From contig JAIUCV010000397.1 in assembly GCA_026724425.1 (NCBI GenBank), positions 310,001 to 374,000 of the forward strand: a stretch of DNA of 64,000 nt, written 5' to 3'. Shown piece by piece: positions 38,311-49,537 of this stretch. Made by a program: the position numbers and the translations under genes. How positions within the stretch are numbered: the stretch's first letter is position 1; each line of letters begins with the position of its first letter. Source of the stretch: Erythrophleum ivorense. Lineage: Eukaryota > Streptophyta > Magnoliopsida > Fabales > Fabaceae. The notes below the pieces were generated by a model, which saw nothing but the letters and a program-made list of their open reading frames with translations, was not told the DNA's origin and ran no database searches.

Positions 38311-38315
38311 AGTAA

Positions 38316-39453
38316 ATTGAATTTTTTACCCTTTAAAAATATACCTAATCTTAATTTGATCCCTCAAATATAAAGTATTCTATTTTAGTCTTTTAAAATT
38401 TTTTGTTTTAAAATAGTTTTATATTAAGTCCGTTAACATATAGTTAGTAAGACATGGCACATAGTCTAACAAAATTAGTTATATGACTTTTGAATGTTTA
38501 TGTGACCATCACAGCCTCATTTTATAAATTTTAATAATTTACTGTACAATTTGTAAGATAATTTAAGCATTGTTTTAATAGCTACATCAACTGTTGATGT
38601 CCATAATACTAATTTGTTAGGTAGGCCACATTATTGGTCTCCTTAATTATTTGTCATTATTAACTTTTTGACGTTGCAATGGTGTGATAAACAAAAAATT
38701 AATATTAAGAATTTAATCATTGATAGAATAAGAAACACATAAGAGAAAGATTTGAAACATGTGATAAATGCACTATTCTTAAAGCAATATTTGGCTCTTT
38801 TAGTTGCTATTCTATGAGTTATTTAAGGCGCATTAGAGAACTATACTCAACAAATAGTGGAACTCTTTTATTCAAGAGTGCTTGTAAAGGTCACAAAGAA
38901 TATAGGATGTAGAGATTATTTTCTATTTTCTTTTTGTTATATTTCATGTGTTGAAAATCAATTATTTAAAAAATTGTTTTTGATCCATGTCTTTTTATCT
39001 GAATTTGAAATTCAAATTCCAATCATGTTGATTAAGTCTTTTAAAGTTTATACTTCTTCCAATAATCATTAAACTGTTATATATTGAAACCATATGACTA
39101 TTCACTCTAACAAGTACAAAATCTATCAAAGCTTCCAATAATCCCTTTGCGTTGAACCATTTAATCATAAGCTGGTTCCTAGTCGACTAATATCTTGAAT
39201 CAAGCAACTGATCTCCTAAACCAATCAACTAGTATGTTCTAGTGATAATCCATCATGCTTTTATATGTTGTACCAATTAACTCGTCACTCTGACTAGTTA
39301 ATTAATTTTCAATAGACTTAAATTTATCATATTTTCTAAACTATTTTCAATCCTTATTAGAGTTGAAATGAGAATAGTGTTAAAATAAAAATAATTTTTG
39401 AATGATTAAAATTAAAAAAAAAAATTTTAAGAGACTACATACCTTTGAAATAC
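38316..39453. other. Intergenic, no gene seen
   Basis: AT-rich DNA without a recognisable reading frame. The frame at 38857-39072 has no known motif. Confidence 0.55.
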
Positions 39454-39456
39454 TTA

Positions 39457-39919
39457 GGGAGTATTTGATTCAATGGAGGGGAGGGGAGGGGAGGGGATAA
39501 GAGGGGTTTTAATGATATGTTGTTTGGTTGAGGAGGGGAGGGGAGGGGAGGGATTAATAGACAATTATACCCTTAATTAATTTTTTTTATTTTTAAGATA
39601 TTTTTATAAAATAAAAAAGCTTTTTCTTACTTTTTATTATAAAAAATAATTTTTTTATTTTTATTCAAAAATATTTTTTATTTTTATAAAAATATTTTAA
39701 ATCCTATTAAAAAAATAAGATTTATATTATATTTGAAATAAAAACAATTCAAGGGACGATTTGGTCAAATACACTTAAAAAAATTTTCTCCCCTCCAAAA
39801 CCCCCCACTTTTGGAGGGGAGGGTTTGGAGGGGAGGGGCCTCCAATTTTTTTATACCAAACAAAGGAAAAGGTTCCCCTCCCCTTCCCTCCCTCCAAATC
39901 CCTCCAACCAAACAAGGGG
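39457..39919. mobile_element. PIF/Harbinger-type MITE
   Basis: The 463-bp insert is flanked on both sides by TTA (39454-39456 and 39920-39922), the target duplication of PIF/Harbinger elements. The left end GGGAGTATTTGATTCAATGG and the reverse complement of the right end, CCCCTTGTTTGGTTGGAGG, match as imperfect inverted repeats. Inside each end lie arrays of GGGGA (left, plus strand) and CCCCT (right), which extend the inverted repeat and could fold back. The middle is AT-rich. There is no transposase. It sits about 1.3 kb from the stop codon of CYP51, on its 3' side. Confidence 0.82.
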
Positions 39920-39922
39920 TTA

Positions 39923-41236
39923 AGTTAATTCATTCCAAAACGAAATCTGCCTTGCCGAACACAAAGAGAGCCATTATGTCTTATATATGTCTGTTTAGTT
40001 GTTGCACTTTTAATGGCCTCCTGTGATTATTCCACCTATTGATCATTCTCCACAGGACTTATATTTTATATGAGTATACTTATTTCTTTGTATTTACAAA
40101 AATTGTCATCTGTTTCACTTATAGTATATCTGTTGTGGCTGCTTATTATAGAATAAAACACGTAAAAGAGTAAAGTATATAGCATATAACTGTTTATTAT
40201 TATAATAATAACACATTAATTTTTTGTTTGCAGCATAAGTAATTAATCTCATAAATCCATAACTATTTATGAATGTGTGGAAGTGACCTTTATTTATTTT
40301 TATAAGGTAAATTATTCTCATATTCTTTGATATTCAAATAATACACAATTTTTTTCTTCTATTATAAAAATATACATACATTTTTTTAAAATAAAATATA
40401 ACCAAAATATCTAAAGTGTAATTAGTTTTTCTGTACAATAAAAAGTTGATTCAACCAATTAAGACTCCACTCTATTTTGTTTGGGGGGTTATTTTTTTTT
40501 TATAAAATTGTCTCATTTGTAAAATAGATGTATAAATGAGGACTCAGCCATTTGCGATTCATATAATTATTTCATTTGATTTTTTATTACTTTTGCTAAA
40601 TTAGCAAATTACTAAACAGGCTCAATTGAAAAAGAAATTCAAATCACTGTTGTTTGCTGAATGCAAGACCATCCCAAATCGGGAACAAGTAACAACAAAT
40701 CTATTAGACTCACATCTCATAACTCATTAATGTTTTGTCAAAGATCTTATGTTTTGCTCAAAACTGCTTAAGTACCATTTCAGAGATCTTATGTTTTGCC
40801 AAACGTACCGTAGTAATGTTTTTCTTTTCTACTCAACTATTTCAGAAGTCATTTCTACTCAACTATTTCAGAAGCACCAAAAGTGGCTGCTCGGTTCACC
40901 TTCACATATAGGAAACAAGTATTGGCTGACATCAAACAAGTTCTTACCAACCATTAGAGCTTAAGGCCTCTACTCAAATCACTACCCCGTGCAACCACTT
41001 GAGCTGAGTTTCACACTCTAACGCACTAGAAAAGAAATAAACGTAAAGATCAAGATTCTTGAAATCCACTGTCAAACAAACAGTAAAGTTGGGCTGAATC
41101 TGAAGCAGCACGATCACTATGATTTTGTACTTGGCTGCATAGTTGAGAGAAGTAGCCGCTTCCTTCCATCTTCTGTCTGATTTCACCAACGAACTTATTA
41201 AGACAAAAGCCATGTCCAACACTGAAAAATGCGATC
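39923..41236. other. Intergenic and CYP51 3' flank
   Basis: No gene is seen. A 26-bp tandem pair (TTTCTACTCAACTATTTCAG at 40826 and 40852) is present. The part next to 41236 is likely the CYP51 3' UTR, but I could not pick a poly(A) site with confidence. Confidence 0.5.
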
Positions 41237-44200
41237 CTATTGATGAACTTTAAGTTCCCTGCGCTTGTATCGGACCATCACTTTTCCTTTCACACCGACA
41301 ACCATGGCATTCCAGTCAATCTCAGGAAAAGGTGACACCAACTCCAGCTCAAAATTCCTCAGCAAATGACTCCAAATTGCCTTTATCTGCAAATAAGCAA
41401 AGGGCTCCCCAAGGCATCCATGCCTGCCCCCTCCAAATGAGATGTAAGAGAAGGCCCCAGCCACCTTGTCCTCTTCCCTCCCTGTGGCAAATCTATCAGG
41501 ATCATACCTATCAGGATCCTTAAAAATATGAGGTAAGCGGTTTGCAAAAGCAGGGGATGTAGCAACTATATGACCCTTTGGAATATCATATTCTTCCCCT
41601 TCTCGCGTTTTGACACTAAAATCACTGTGTGAGCTTCGCAGCAGCATGATCAGAGGAGGGTGAAGCCTCAAGGCCTCTTTAATGCACCGATACAAGACAT
41701 CCATTTCAGCCAAAACATCATGATCAACTCTGTCACCATACTTAGTCATCAATTCCCTCTGCTCCTCCAATACAGCAGAAAGGTACTGCTTCTGACACAG
41801 GAGATATGCCCCTGTCCAAGTGGAGGTAATTGAACTGGTGTGCTGTCCAGCAAAAAGTGCAGCAATGAGCAATCCAGTCACTTCAGCTTGCGTTGTTGGG
41901 CGACCATCTTTGTACTTTGAGTCAATGAAGCACTGCAGCATGTCATTCTCTGATTTACCAGTGGATTTGCGGGATGCTATGATGCTTGCAAAGATTTCAG
42001 CAAGCTTCTTGCGGGCTCGATCACGGCGCCTGTGAGCTGGGAGGGGCAGGTATGGAAAGAGGACACTAATAGGAAGCATCCCATTATCTAGGTCATGGAA
42101 CAAAGCAGAAACATCATCAAAGAGCTTATCTCGAACTTCCCGGCCTAAAAGACATCTACTAGCTGTCAAGATGATCAGATGCTCTAGCTCATACTTCAAG
42201 TCCACCTCACCACTGGATCCCCACTTTGAGAAGTAGTCCTGCAAATTAAGTTCACATTTGGGAAGGAAGGGTCCTGAATGTCAAATTTGTACATAAATAA
42301 AGAATAATAAAAGGAAGAGGGAGGAAACAAACTTTTTTTTTTGGGGGGGCGGGGGGGGCCTGAAGGGAGGAAACAACTATTAACCACACTTTGGAAGGTC
42401 ACTTAGATTCAAATTTCTACCCATCAGAGCCAAATACAACTATCAACGACAATAAATTCCCTAGTTTGCTGTCATATCAAACACAGGTTGAAAGTTAAAA
42501 CATTAAAAATGTCAAGTCCCAAAGAAAGTCAGAAGCCTCAAAGACTCAAACTTAAGAATAAAGTGGGAACAAGAGAAAGATGCAGTAATCTGCGCCACAA
42601 ACAGATCATCTTACATGTTGTGCACTGATATGAGGTTTGAACTCAAAACTTTCAACAAACTGTCCAAACCTTTCGAACAAACCTAATGGCTTCATGATCT
42701 CAGGTCTTGATGATCATCTACCACATCTACTTGTCTGAGCTCCCACCTTGTGAGCTTCTCAAAGACTCAAACTTAGGAATAATGTGGGAACAAAAGAAAG
42801 ATCTGTGCCATAAACAGATCATCTTATGTGTTGTACACTGATATGAGGTTCGAACTTATAACATTCAACAAACTATCCAACCCCTCCGATCAAACCTAGT
42901 GGCTTCATGATCTCAGGTCTTGTCAATCATGTACCACATCTAATTGTGAGCTCCCACCTTGTGGGTTTGAATTCTGGTGTGATAAGTGTCCACCTACTGA
43001 AATGACATGATGCAGAAGAAAGAATAACAAAAGAATCAAAACAACAAATGAATTCGGTCATCAAACGAAAATTATAAGGGGAGAGAAAGGAAACAACCAT
43101 ATTTTGTGAAGTCATAATCATAACTTTAACCTAGAAATTCTACTCAAATTTAAAGTTAAATGAACCAAATAGAACAATTAACAAAATAAATATACATAGA
43201 AGTGTCAAGTTTTATGTCATTTCAAACATAGGTTGAAAAATTAAGCATGTCAAGTCCCAAAGAAAGTCAAGAGCTTCTCAAACTTAAAGAACTGCGTGAA
43301 CAAAGGAAGGATGCAGTAATATGCACTATAAAGAGATCACCTTAGGTGTTGCTAGTGATCAAACACAAGGGTACTAAGCTATGAAGCACGGACACATGAC
43401 ACGGATACGTTGACACATCAAACTTCAAAAAATATAGAACATGATATAACATGGCGCATACATACACACACATATATAAACTTTCTAATAATGATATACT
43501 TGTAGAGAAAAACACTATCAGCATCATTCTATATTCTGGGTATCTTACACTATTAATTTCTGAATCAAATTTACTAAATCATAAGTTGTTAATCTATCAT
43601 ATTCAAGTGATTCATGTACAATAAAAAAAATTAGAAAGTAACTATAATTATTTCATCAAGATGGGTTCTCTAATCTTTCGTTCCATTTTTTCTTTTTCTT
43701 TTATTTTTTTTTGGGGGGTCTTTTCCACCTTTTTTAGGGGTCAGCCATGTTCGGCTTGAGTCCAAGCCAAAAAGATTCTGACTCGTTCATACATATCTCA
43801 GACGATTGTCTGTGGCGGTGTCCGTGTCAGACATGCGATACGCCTGAAAATAGGTGCGTCAGAGCTTTCTAGTTACTAAATGTGCATCCACGAGGATTGA
43901 AGTTAAACAACCTGCAAACTACCTAAACGCCAACCCTCACCAATTGGCTTCCTAGCCTTGGGTTCTGAGGTCATCTGCAATGCCTAACTGTACTTTTTTC
44001 CACCTTGTGGATTCGAATTTGGCTGTGACAAACTGTCCACCTCCTAATATGATATAATCCAGGAGCACACACACACACACAAAAACTAAAAAACAAGCAA
44101 AATAACAAAGACAATTTCAATAGTTCCATAACAAAGACAATTTCAATAGTTCCATAACAAATACACACTTGCCTCAGCTTCTGTGACCATCTGATCTACA

Positions 44201-44634
44201 TAGCCCTTGAGTTTATTCACTCTGAGAGCCTCAGTGAAGAAGCGGAACTGCTCCTGCCTAACGGAGTAATCAACATCAAACACCACTCCGGGCCCAAATG
44301 TTGGAACATTGAACTGGTACACCTCCTGCTGGCTGAGATCAGACTCAGGGGCTTTGAAGAAGTGAGCAGATACCTCAGGCCCAATCAAGAACGTTATATT
44401 CTTATGGAACAGATTCAAAGTGAAGACACTCCCAAGCTTCGGGTACTCCTCGCGCAGCATCACAATCGGACCCTTCAAGAATCGGAACAACCCACCAAGT
44501 AAGGGCCAGGTTTTCACCACAGGAGGGAGACGCCTTCTCGATTTGGGAATTATGAATGCAGAGATGAGTCTGGCCACAACAATGGTGGCCACAATGAGAA
44601 GACCAGTGTTGAGAAACTTGCCATCTACCTCCAT
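41237..44634 (-). CDS. CYP51G1: Sterol 14-demethylase (obtusifoliol 14-alpha-demethylase), CYP51G
   Basis: This cytochrome P450 removes the 14-alpha-methyl group of obtusifoliol in plant sterol synthesis, anchored in the ER membrane and fed by P450 reductase. Exon 1 is 44634-44173 and exon 2 is 42238-41237; together they encode 487 aa, the normal length. Visible features: N-terminal membrane anchor (about residues 9-30), the RLPP hinge (35-38), a substrate-recognition region with VYQFNVPTFGPGVVFDVDYS (105-124), the I-helix motif AGQHTSS (130-136 of exon 2, residues 284-290), the EALR of the K-helix (342-345), PDRF (about 401-404) and the heme loop FGGGRHGCLG with the Cys ligand at residue 429. 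There are no stops or frameshifts. ATG at 44634 gives MEVDGKFLN, matching plant CYP51 starts. The single intron (1934 bp) uses a GC donor. The gene appears intact and functional. Confidence 0.96.
42516..42975. repeat. Diverged tandem duplication in CYP51 intron
   Basis: A unit of about 220 bp (about 42535-42755) is repeated at 42757-42970. Shared blocks are CAAAGACTCAAACTTA, AACAGATCATCTTA, ACTGATATGAGGTT and GGCTTCATGATCTCAGGTCT. Part of the unit recurs near 43247-43345 and 43960-44050, so up to four diverged copies are present. Confidence 0.8.
44102..44160. repeat. 26-bp tandem repeat by the CYP51 splice donor
   Basis: ATAACAAAGACAATTTCAAT starts at 44102 and 44128, with a partial third copy at 44154. 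The array ends about 10 bp inside the intron from the donor. Confidence 0.88.
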
Positions 44635-44759
44635 TAAAGACAAATTTCTATATAAACCCTGTGAATGTATGTGATCGAAGAATCAGAAGATGAAACTTGA
44701 CAAAAAAGAAATCATAGTGAGGAATCAACCATACAGATCTGTGTGTGCAGTAATCAAGC

Positions 44760-44767
44760 TTATATAA
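44760..44767 (-). promoter_or_regulatory. Possible TATA box of CYP51
   Basis: On the minus strand GGTTATATAAG lies about 125 bp upstream of the start codon. Spacing is reasonable for a short 5' UTR, but there is no other support. Confidence 0.3.
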
Positions 44768-44967
44768 CCTTGGAGTTTAGAAACCTGATGCAGTCAACTT
44801 GTGATTGAAATACTCCAAAAAAATGTGTGTAGGATTGCTTAGCTGTTTTTCACCAGATCTAGGTTTTGAATTCTGGGTTCTGCAAGCAAAACTGTGGATT
44901 ATTATGCTTCTCAATCGCTTTGTGCCGAAATACTTGTTGTTTACAATCTTCACGGGAGAACATTCCA

Positions 44968-45464
44968 ACGAGCACTAATTTAGCCGTATATGCGGAAACA
45001 ACAAAAACAATAAATAAATAGATAAATACTTTCAGCCCGACACTTTCACGTGAGTTATCCCAATGTCACTCGCCGAATCCACTTTTTTTTTTTTCTTAAT
45101 AATTAGAAACCATTCTTTTTTAAAGTAAATAAATAATTTACCCTTAAAACATTTTTTGTTAAGATTAAAATATTTTTATATTTTTTATTAAGTTATTTAA
45201 TAAAAAATTAATATATAAATTTTTTTAAAAAAATTCAAAGTCAATTGGTATATGAAAAAATCAAGACTAAAATTAGAAATCAAAACAAAAAATGTAATTT
45301 TGTGTCTAAAAAATTACTCTTGTAGTCATACTTAAAAAAAATTATTAAAATAGATAAATTCTGTTAAATAATTTTTGCAAAGACATAATAGGTATTATTT
45401 AAAAATTTTTAATTCTATTTCATTTTTCATTTATATATCAAAGGCGCCGTGGGTTATGTGATAT
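44968..45464. other. Intergenic upstream of CYP51
   Basis: AT-rich DNA between the CYP51 5' side and the duplicated segment. No gene seen. Confidence 0.5.
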
Positions 45465-46800
45465 TGAGTTATAAATATTATATATTTATCTTTAAAAATT
45501 ATATACTTAAATAATTTAAAAATTATATTTATTTATTTTTTTTATCAATTTGGTTGATAAAATTTCTTAATTTAATTTCTAAAAACTTTTTTTAATGAAA
45601 ATAATTGCTCTTTCCCAATAACAAACAAAAACTCACATAATTTTATTAACTAATGGTCCATTTGACTCAATTACAGAAAATGTAATTCCTTTCTATCACT
45701 TGTATACAATATTTATTATATTCATATAATTATTATTTAACATTATTTGGTATTTTATATTTTACTTACTCATTTTCTTAAAAGTAAAAACATAAGTTTT
45801 ATTTTCCATCCTACATATTCATTTGTTTAATTACTTTTTCCTTTTTATACCTAATATTTTACTAGTCAAACGGGCCTTCATAACCTTAACTTGCCCATAT
45901 GACATTTTCTTTCAAAATTATAAATATATATATCTTAATTTTCATATATTGTTAATAAACAATTTGAACTGCAACTTCATCTGTGACTCTTTCATTCCTC
46001 CCCCCCCCCCCCCCCCCCCTATTTTCTCTCCCTTTTTTTTTTCTACAAATCACAAAGCTACCTTTAGACCTTAGTTTGATATTCTTTATATTTATATAAA
46101 GGTGATACTTTTACAGAGTTCTATCATTCTTCTTCTTTTTTTCTTTTACTATTTTCTCTCCATTTTATTTTAATTTTTGTACAAATCACGAAGCCACCTT
46201 TAGACCTCAGCTTGGTATTCTTTATATAAAGGTATTTCTTTAACGTAGTTTTTGTGAAATATTTATTACATTCTTATTATTATGGCATACTACTTTTTAT
46301 TATTTATTTAAAGTGAAAACATAATAATTATTTTCATTTTAAAAATTACTTTTATTTTATTTTATTTTTTATACATACTTTTTTATATTCTATGTATCAA
46401 ATGAGTCCAAGTTAATTAGATAAATTGACAAAGCTAAATAATTAAAACAATATCCTTTTCCGGGGAAAAAGTGTGTTTAAGATATTTTTTGAAAAAAAAG
46501 AACTACGAATGTCCAAAGTATGAGCTAATGAAAGAGCTATTTTAAATGAAGTGGCCTTTATTTATGAGAAATTGCTCTTAGAAATTATAAGTTAACAATA
46601 TTTATATTAAAAATTTTTGTATTTAAAAAAATTCTGAAAGATTTAAAAATTAAAAAAATTTGAATTGTATAAAAAATTATAATTTAAAATCTCAAGTTAA
46701 AATGTTTATCTTAAATCTTTTAAAGTAGTTTTATAATTTAAGATTATTAAATATAAAATATTTTTAATTTAAAATTATCAATTATAATTTTTTATTTTTG
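45465..46800 (+). repeat. Segmental duplication, first copy (5' flank of the phosphatase gene)
   Basis: Blocks here recur in the same order and orientation further right: 45465-45600 matches 47565-47715, 45870-45960 matches 47755-47850, and 46410-46560 matches 47948-48090. The series continues with the exon fragment at 46805, which matches 50526 onward. The segment holds no gene. It includes a 20-base C run (46000-46019) and an internal diverged repeat (46048-46110 against 46182-46240). Confidence 0.78.
46000..46019. repeat. Poly(C) tract, 20 bases
   Basis: An uninterrupted run of C in an otherwise AT-rich stretch. The exact length could be affected by sequencing. Confidence 0.85.
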
Positions 46801-46989
46801 TAATTATTGGGAACTTTCCGTTTTGTCACCAACCACAATTCTACAAGTCAGCCGCTATCGCCATGATCAAAGCTTCAATAAAAATCCTTCGCTTCCGCGA
46901 AAATGGGCTCCAAGGAAAACCAAAAGAAGCGTCTTGATTTGCATCAAACGGGGTCTGACGGTGACTGCATCGTCATCTTCAACCCTTCG

Positions 46990-47542
46990 ATCCCGTTTGG
47001 TATAAAGAATTAATTTTTGATAAAATAAGAATAAAAAATAAAATGAGATTTAAAAAAAATTATATTTTATAATTATGTTTAATATAATAAAAAAATATAT
47101 AAATATTTTTATTTTTTTATATTTGATTGAATAGAAATAACATAAAAAAAATAAAAAAAAATTAAAAGATCAAAATACCTCTAATTATTACTAATAATGA
47201 TAAAATATAATGAAATATTTATTTTTAATTACTAATAAAAATAATAAAATAATATTTTAATTTAAAATTTTATTTTTGATTATCTTTAATAAAAAAATTA
47301 TTATTTTTTATTTTTTTATTTCATAAAGAACCAAATTCCTTGCATGAAAAGAGAAGAGAAGATTCCCACAAATGTAGGAATGGCTAATCCTATGAAAATA
47401 AACTTCCTACGTACCAAATAATTCAATTGCTGGATTCCATCTCTCTTTCTTATTCCCTCCCTACGTACCAGATAATTCAATTGCTGGATTCCATCTCCCT
47501 TTCTTATTCCCTCCCTCTGATTCTATCATTCCAAACGAGGCC
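46990..47542. mobile_element. Small TIR element (MITE-like) in the exon duplicate
   Basis: About 550 bp interrupt the duplicated exon. The left end reads ATCCCGTTTGGTAT and the reverse complement of the right end GGCCTCGTTTGGAATG, sharing CGTTTGG as a short inverted repeat. Flanks are TCG (46987-46989) and TCA (47543-47545), possibly a 3-bp duplication with one change. The interior is AT-rich, with a 54-bp tandem duplication near its right end. Superfamily is uncertain; PIF/Harbinger is possible. Confidence 0.62.
47405..47515. repeat. 54-bp tandem duplication
   Basis: TACGTACCAAATAATTCAAT at 47408 recurs as TACGTACCAGATAATTCAAT at 47462, with the following TTGCTGGATTCCATCTC repeated as well. 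Confidence 0.9.
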
Positions 47543-47570
47543 TCAGAATATCGACAGCAGCTTGATTGAA

Positions 47571-48095
47571 TATTGAGGTATAAAATTATATATTTATTTT
47601 TAAATATCATATTTTATTAAATTATTATAATAAAAAATTTAAAATTTATTTAAGTTTTTTTATTAATTTTATTGAAAAAATCTCTTAATTTAATTTTTAA
47701 AAACCTTTTTTTAATCAAAATAATTTATCTTTCCCAATTTATTAACTGATATCCTTAACTTGCCCTCGTGACATTTTCATTCAAAATAATATATACATAA
47801 AGTTTAGTGGAAAATCTAATTATTTATATATTGTTTATGAGTTGTTTGAATTGCCACTGCTCTCTGTTTTTTTTTTTCATATCTATTTTTTTCTCTTTTC
47901 TTACTGTTTCTTTCTTTTTCTTTTAATTTTTGTGCAAAGCACGAATCCACTTTTAGTTGATTAGATAACTTTTACCAAGCTAAATCACTGTTAAAACAAT
48001 AACCCTTTTTAAAAAATGTTTATGAAATAAAAAATACGCATGTCCGAAGTAGGAACTAGTGGAAGTACCATTTTGACTGGACTGATTTTTATTTT
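47571..48095 (+). repeat. Segmental duplication, second copy
   Basis: Collinear with 45465-46560 of the first copy (for example CCTTAACTTGCCC at 47753 against 45889, and the CAAGCTAAAT/CAAAGCTAAAT block at 47975 against 46430). It is the ancestral 5' flank of the intact phosphatase gene, now separated from it by the TIR element that follows. Confidence 0.75.
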
Positions 48096-49431
48096 TGGAA
48101 AAATTATATCCATAGACCATAAATTTATAAAATTCATAATGAAAAACATTTAAAAACTCAAATTATTTAAAATGTCCAAAGAACCTTATCTTTTGTGTAG
48201 ATAGACAAAAATGCATTTATCGCTCCTCTTTGCCTTCTCTCCTTCAACAAATGGAGATGTTGGGAACAATGGAATCTAAGCACCTCTTTGTAACTAAAGG
48301 CATCAAGCCCCTACTTTTTTGTGCACGGTTTTGGAGGAATATCTGGACCATCCAGATACGTGTGCTATTGTTTTATAGAAATATTTGGATCGTTTAGATT
48401 AATATTTTGATGATTCAGATTTTATTATTTTTTTAAATGTTAAATATTATTTTTTTAAAAAATTCACAATTAAAAAATTATATTTATTCTATGTACTACT
48501 TTATTTAAAATTAAATAAATTTAATAAATTAAAAAATTAAAAAAAATAAAATCTAAAACATCCAAATTTAGTTTAAATAGTCCAAATACTCTTACAAAAT
48601 AGAAGCATGCGGTGTTTCTGTCTTATAAGAGCAAAGAAACCATGCACCTAGTTCTTTGATGCCAAAGGCTTGGATTCCAACATGAGAAGGATGATTTGAT
48701 TCTTGCTGAGTTATTAGCTAGTAAAGCTTTTAACATTTTGACATAAAGAGGAAATGGATAGACAAATTTTAGAAAACAAGGTACAAAAATGAATATTGTT
48801 GATATTAGAATTGGTTTCACTGATATATGCATGTAAAAATTCATATTCTAATTTTTAAACTCACCTTTTGTGAAATAATGTGGTAATAAACTTAAAATTA
48901 AATTATAAAATTACTAAAGTTTCTTATACTACTAAAAAGTCAAGATTAACTACTCAAACTGCTAACTAATCTAAAATAGGATAATAATAATACTAAAAAG
49001 CCTCTTGTATTTTTAAGAAGTTTCAATGATAAACACTAATAATAATATTAATCCAATGAACATCAACAATATTAATTCAATTCATATTAATTAATATTAA
49101 AGATATGTTACTTCATGAAAAGTGAGAAATAAGATAATAATAAATCTAAAATCGAGTAGTGATAACCTTAAAAAATTCTTATAAGTATAGGATGCTTCAA
49201 TAATAACTAAATCAGATAGTGACTTGTACATCTAAGGACATGACAACTAGGAAATAACGTCGTAATAAATCTAAAGCCAAATATATAGTGACAACACTAA
49301 AAATGAAATGTAGTAATAAACTTAAAGCCAAATATATAATAATAATAATAAAAGTGAATTGTAACTCAAAGACGTTTTACTAGTGACTAAGTGATAATTG
49401 AAAAATAAAATAGTAATAAATCCAAAACTAG

Positions 49432-49469
<38 letters not shown>

Positions 49470-49487
49470 TAAATCCAAAACTAGATA

Positions 49488-49537
<50 letters not shown>

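Larger units (their letters stand above)
42239..44172 (-). other. CYP51 intron with GC-AG splice sites
   Basis: On the minus strand exon 1 ends GCTGAG and the intron begins GCAAGT; it ends TTTGCAG before GACTACTTC. Joining at these points keeps the conserved VTEAE-DYFSKWG sequence in frame. The next GT, 4 nt downstream, would shift the frame. The intron carries partial tandem duplications, a 26-bp repeat next to the donor and a T10/G-rich tract at 42333-42358. Confidence 0.88.
46805..47570 (+). pseudogene. Truncated duplicate of phosphatase exon 1, split by an insert
   Basis: 46805-46989 aligns with 50530-50782 of the intact gene: AATTATTGGGA, the block ATTCTACA-GTCAGCC, AAAGCTTCAA, ATCCTTCGCTT and ATGGGCTCCAAGGAAAACCA (ATG at 46903). 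It lacks about 75 bp of leader. The region that encodes VVVMRHGD in the intact gene is deleted and rearranged, so the catalytic RHG motif is gone. The alignment breaks at 46989 after AACCCTTCG and resumes at about 47543 with a TATCGACAGCAG block that matches TATCGACGGCAG of the gene, then stops near 47570. The gap is the TIR insert at 46990-47542. No later exon follows. Confidence 0.85.

Noticed and set aside
40974..41222. Minus-strand 82-aa frame after CYP51
   Set aside because: It lies in the probable 3' UTR and has no family match; the CYP51 protein already has its normal C-terminus.
44143..44643. Extended exon 1 frame of CYP51 starting at TTG and reading past the splice donor
   Set aside because: The family start fits ATG at 44634, and residues after GAG (44173) do not match CYP51, while splicing to 42238 does.
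44777..44968. Minus-strand frame upstream of CYP51
   Set aside because: It overlaps the presumed promoter or 5' UTR and matches no family.
49431..49536. CRISPR-like or origin-like array
   Set aside because: It is a simple trinucleotide repeat in a plant nuclear context, with no spacers or associated genes.
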